Below are positions 18,603 to 18,768 of a stretch of DNA of 18,768 nucleotides, one piece after another. The DNA is from Echinostoma caproni (taxonomy: Eukaryota > Platyhelminthes > Trematoda > Plagiorchiida > Echinostomatidae): positions 5,267 to 24,034 of the forward strand of contig UZAN01044847.1 of assembly GCA_900618425.1 (NCBI GenBank), written 5' to 3'. The notes below the pieces were generated by a model. The model was not told where the DNA came from and made no database searches. It saw only the letters and a list, made by a program, of their open reading frames with translations. Position 1 is the first letter of the stretch, and each line of letters starts with the position of its first letter. The position numbers were made by a program, and so were the translations under genes.

Positions 18603-18650
18603 TCATCCCACACATACTACTCACAAGTAACTGTGAGTGTAATACGAAAT
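18603..18650. repeat. SINE tail repeat, copy 2
   Basis: TCATCCCACACA, 16 extra bases, then CTGTGAGTGTAATACGAAAT. It contains the inverted repeat ACTCACA (18619-18625) and TGTGAGT (18632-18638) around a 6-base loop. Copy 1 lacks the left arm of that hairpin. Confidence 0.75.
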
Positions 18651-18651
18651 G

Positions 18652-18661
18652 ATAATAGTCA
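18652..18661. repeat. 10-bp direct repeat, right copy
   Basis: ATAATAGTCA, identical to 18155-18164, one base after the end of tail copy 2. Confidence 0.45.
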
Positions 18662-18768
18662 GTTTAAAAAACTGAACCCCGTCAATGGCATGAATGCTGA
18701 AAACCTCGTGCACCCACAGTCGGGATTGATGATACCCTGTTTTTCTTAGTTGAATGCACTTTCGCGAA
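18662..18768. other. Window end; nothing recognised
   Basis: About 107 bp of unique-looking sequence with no motif or open frame of note. Confidence 0.5.

Larger units (their letters stand above)
18391..18651 (+). mobile_element. tRNA-derived SINE with embedded hammerhead ribozyme
   Basis: A non-autonomous retroposon transcribed by RNA polymerase III. The tRNA-like head (about 18391-18463) has a perfect A box, TGGCGCAGTGG, and a B-box-like segment around TTCAAGTACC at tRNA spacing. It is followed by a complete hammerhead ribozyme (18461-18520), a body ending near 18600, and a tail repeat (18603-18650). The head plus ribozyme plus 'AGTGCTTCC' layout resembles the schistosome Sm-alpha family and related fluke SINEs, as far as I recall them. 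It encodes no protein and would depend on enzymes from another retroelement. The B box is eroded, so present transcription is doubtful, but the ribozyme core is intact. Confidence 0.8.

Noticed and set aside
1..18768. CRISPR arrays, bacterial operons, phage or integron features
   Set aside because: No regularly spaced direct repeats, no Shine-Dalgarno-led tandem genes, and all recognised elements are eukaryotic retroelements.

Overview
The window reads as intergenic or intronic DNA of a flatworm, most likely a trematode (fluke). The grounds are AT-rich sequence, no long intact reading frames, and decayed copies of several retroelement classes common in fluke genomes: a CR1/Jockey-like LINE, an RTE-like LINE, a Penelope-like element (PLE) and a tRNA-derived SINE that carries a hammerhead ribozyme. 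The organism call is inference from repeat content; no host gene could be named.

Layout. 1-930: nothing recognised. 947-1366 (minus): C-terminal fragment of a CR1-like reverse transcriptase, bounded by a perfect 16-bp direct repeat. 1383-7630: mostly unassigned, with three low-confidence candidate exons (4961-5050 plus; 7433-7244 and 6278-6088 minus, the last two in compatible splice phase). 7636-8320 (plus): a second, more decayed CR1-like reverse transcriptase whose motif B coincides with the only N in the window. About 9029-12549 (minus): a near full-length RTE-like LINE with endonuclease and reverse transcriptase, broken by at least four frameshifts and six in-frame stops, its 5' end abutting an (AT)12 microsatellite. 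About 12600-13230 (plus): N-terminal part of a PLE reverse transcriptase. A short dispersed repeat occurs at 8400-8490 and 13933-14035. The last 2.6 kb hold three tRNA-like (RNA polymerase III box A/box B) modules; the one at 18391 heads a SINE.

The best functional element is the SINE at 18391-18651. It has a perfect A box, a B box at tRNA spacing, and a complete type I hammerhead core (CTGATGA, stem II, GAAA, a loopless palindromic stem III, a GTC cleavage triplet and a 6-bp stem I). It is bracketed by copies of a short tail repeat and by a 10-bp identity that could be a target-site duplication. This architecture matches the hammerhead-bearing SINE/retrozyme class first known from schistosomes. 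Nothing here forms an operon or pathway. The window is a layered record of retroelement insertion and decay, with the ribozyme as the one element whose sequence still looks competent.
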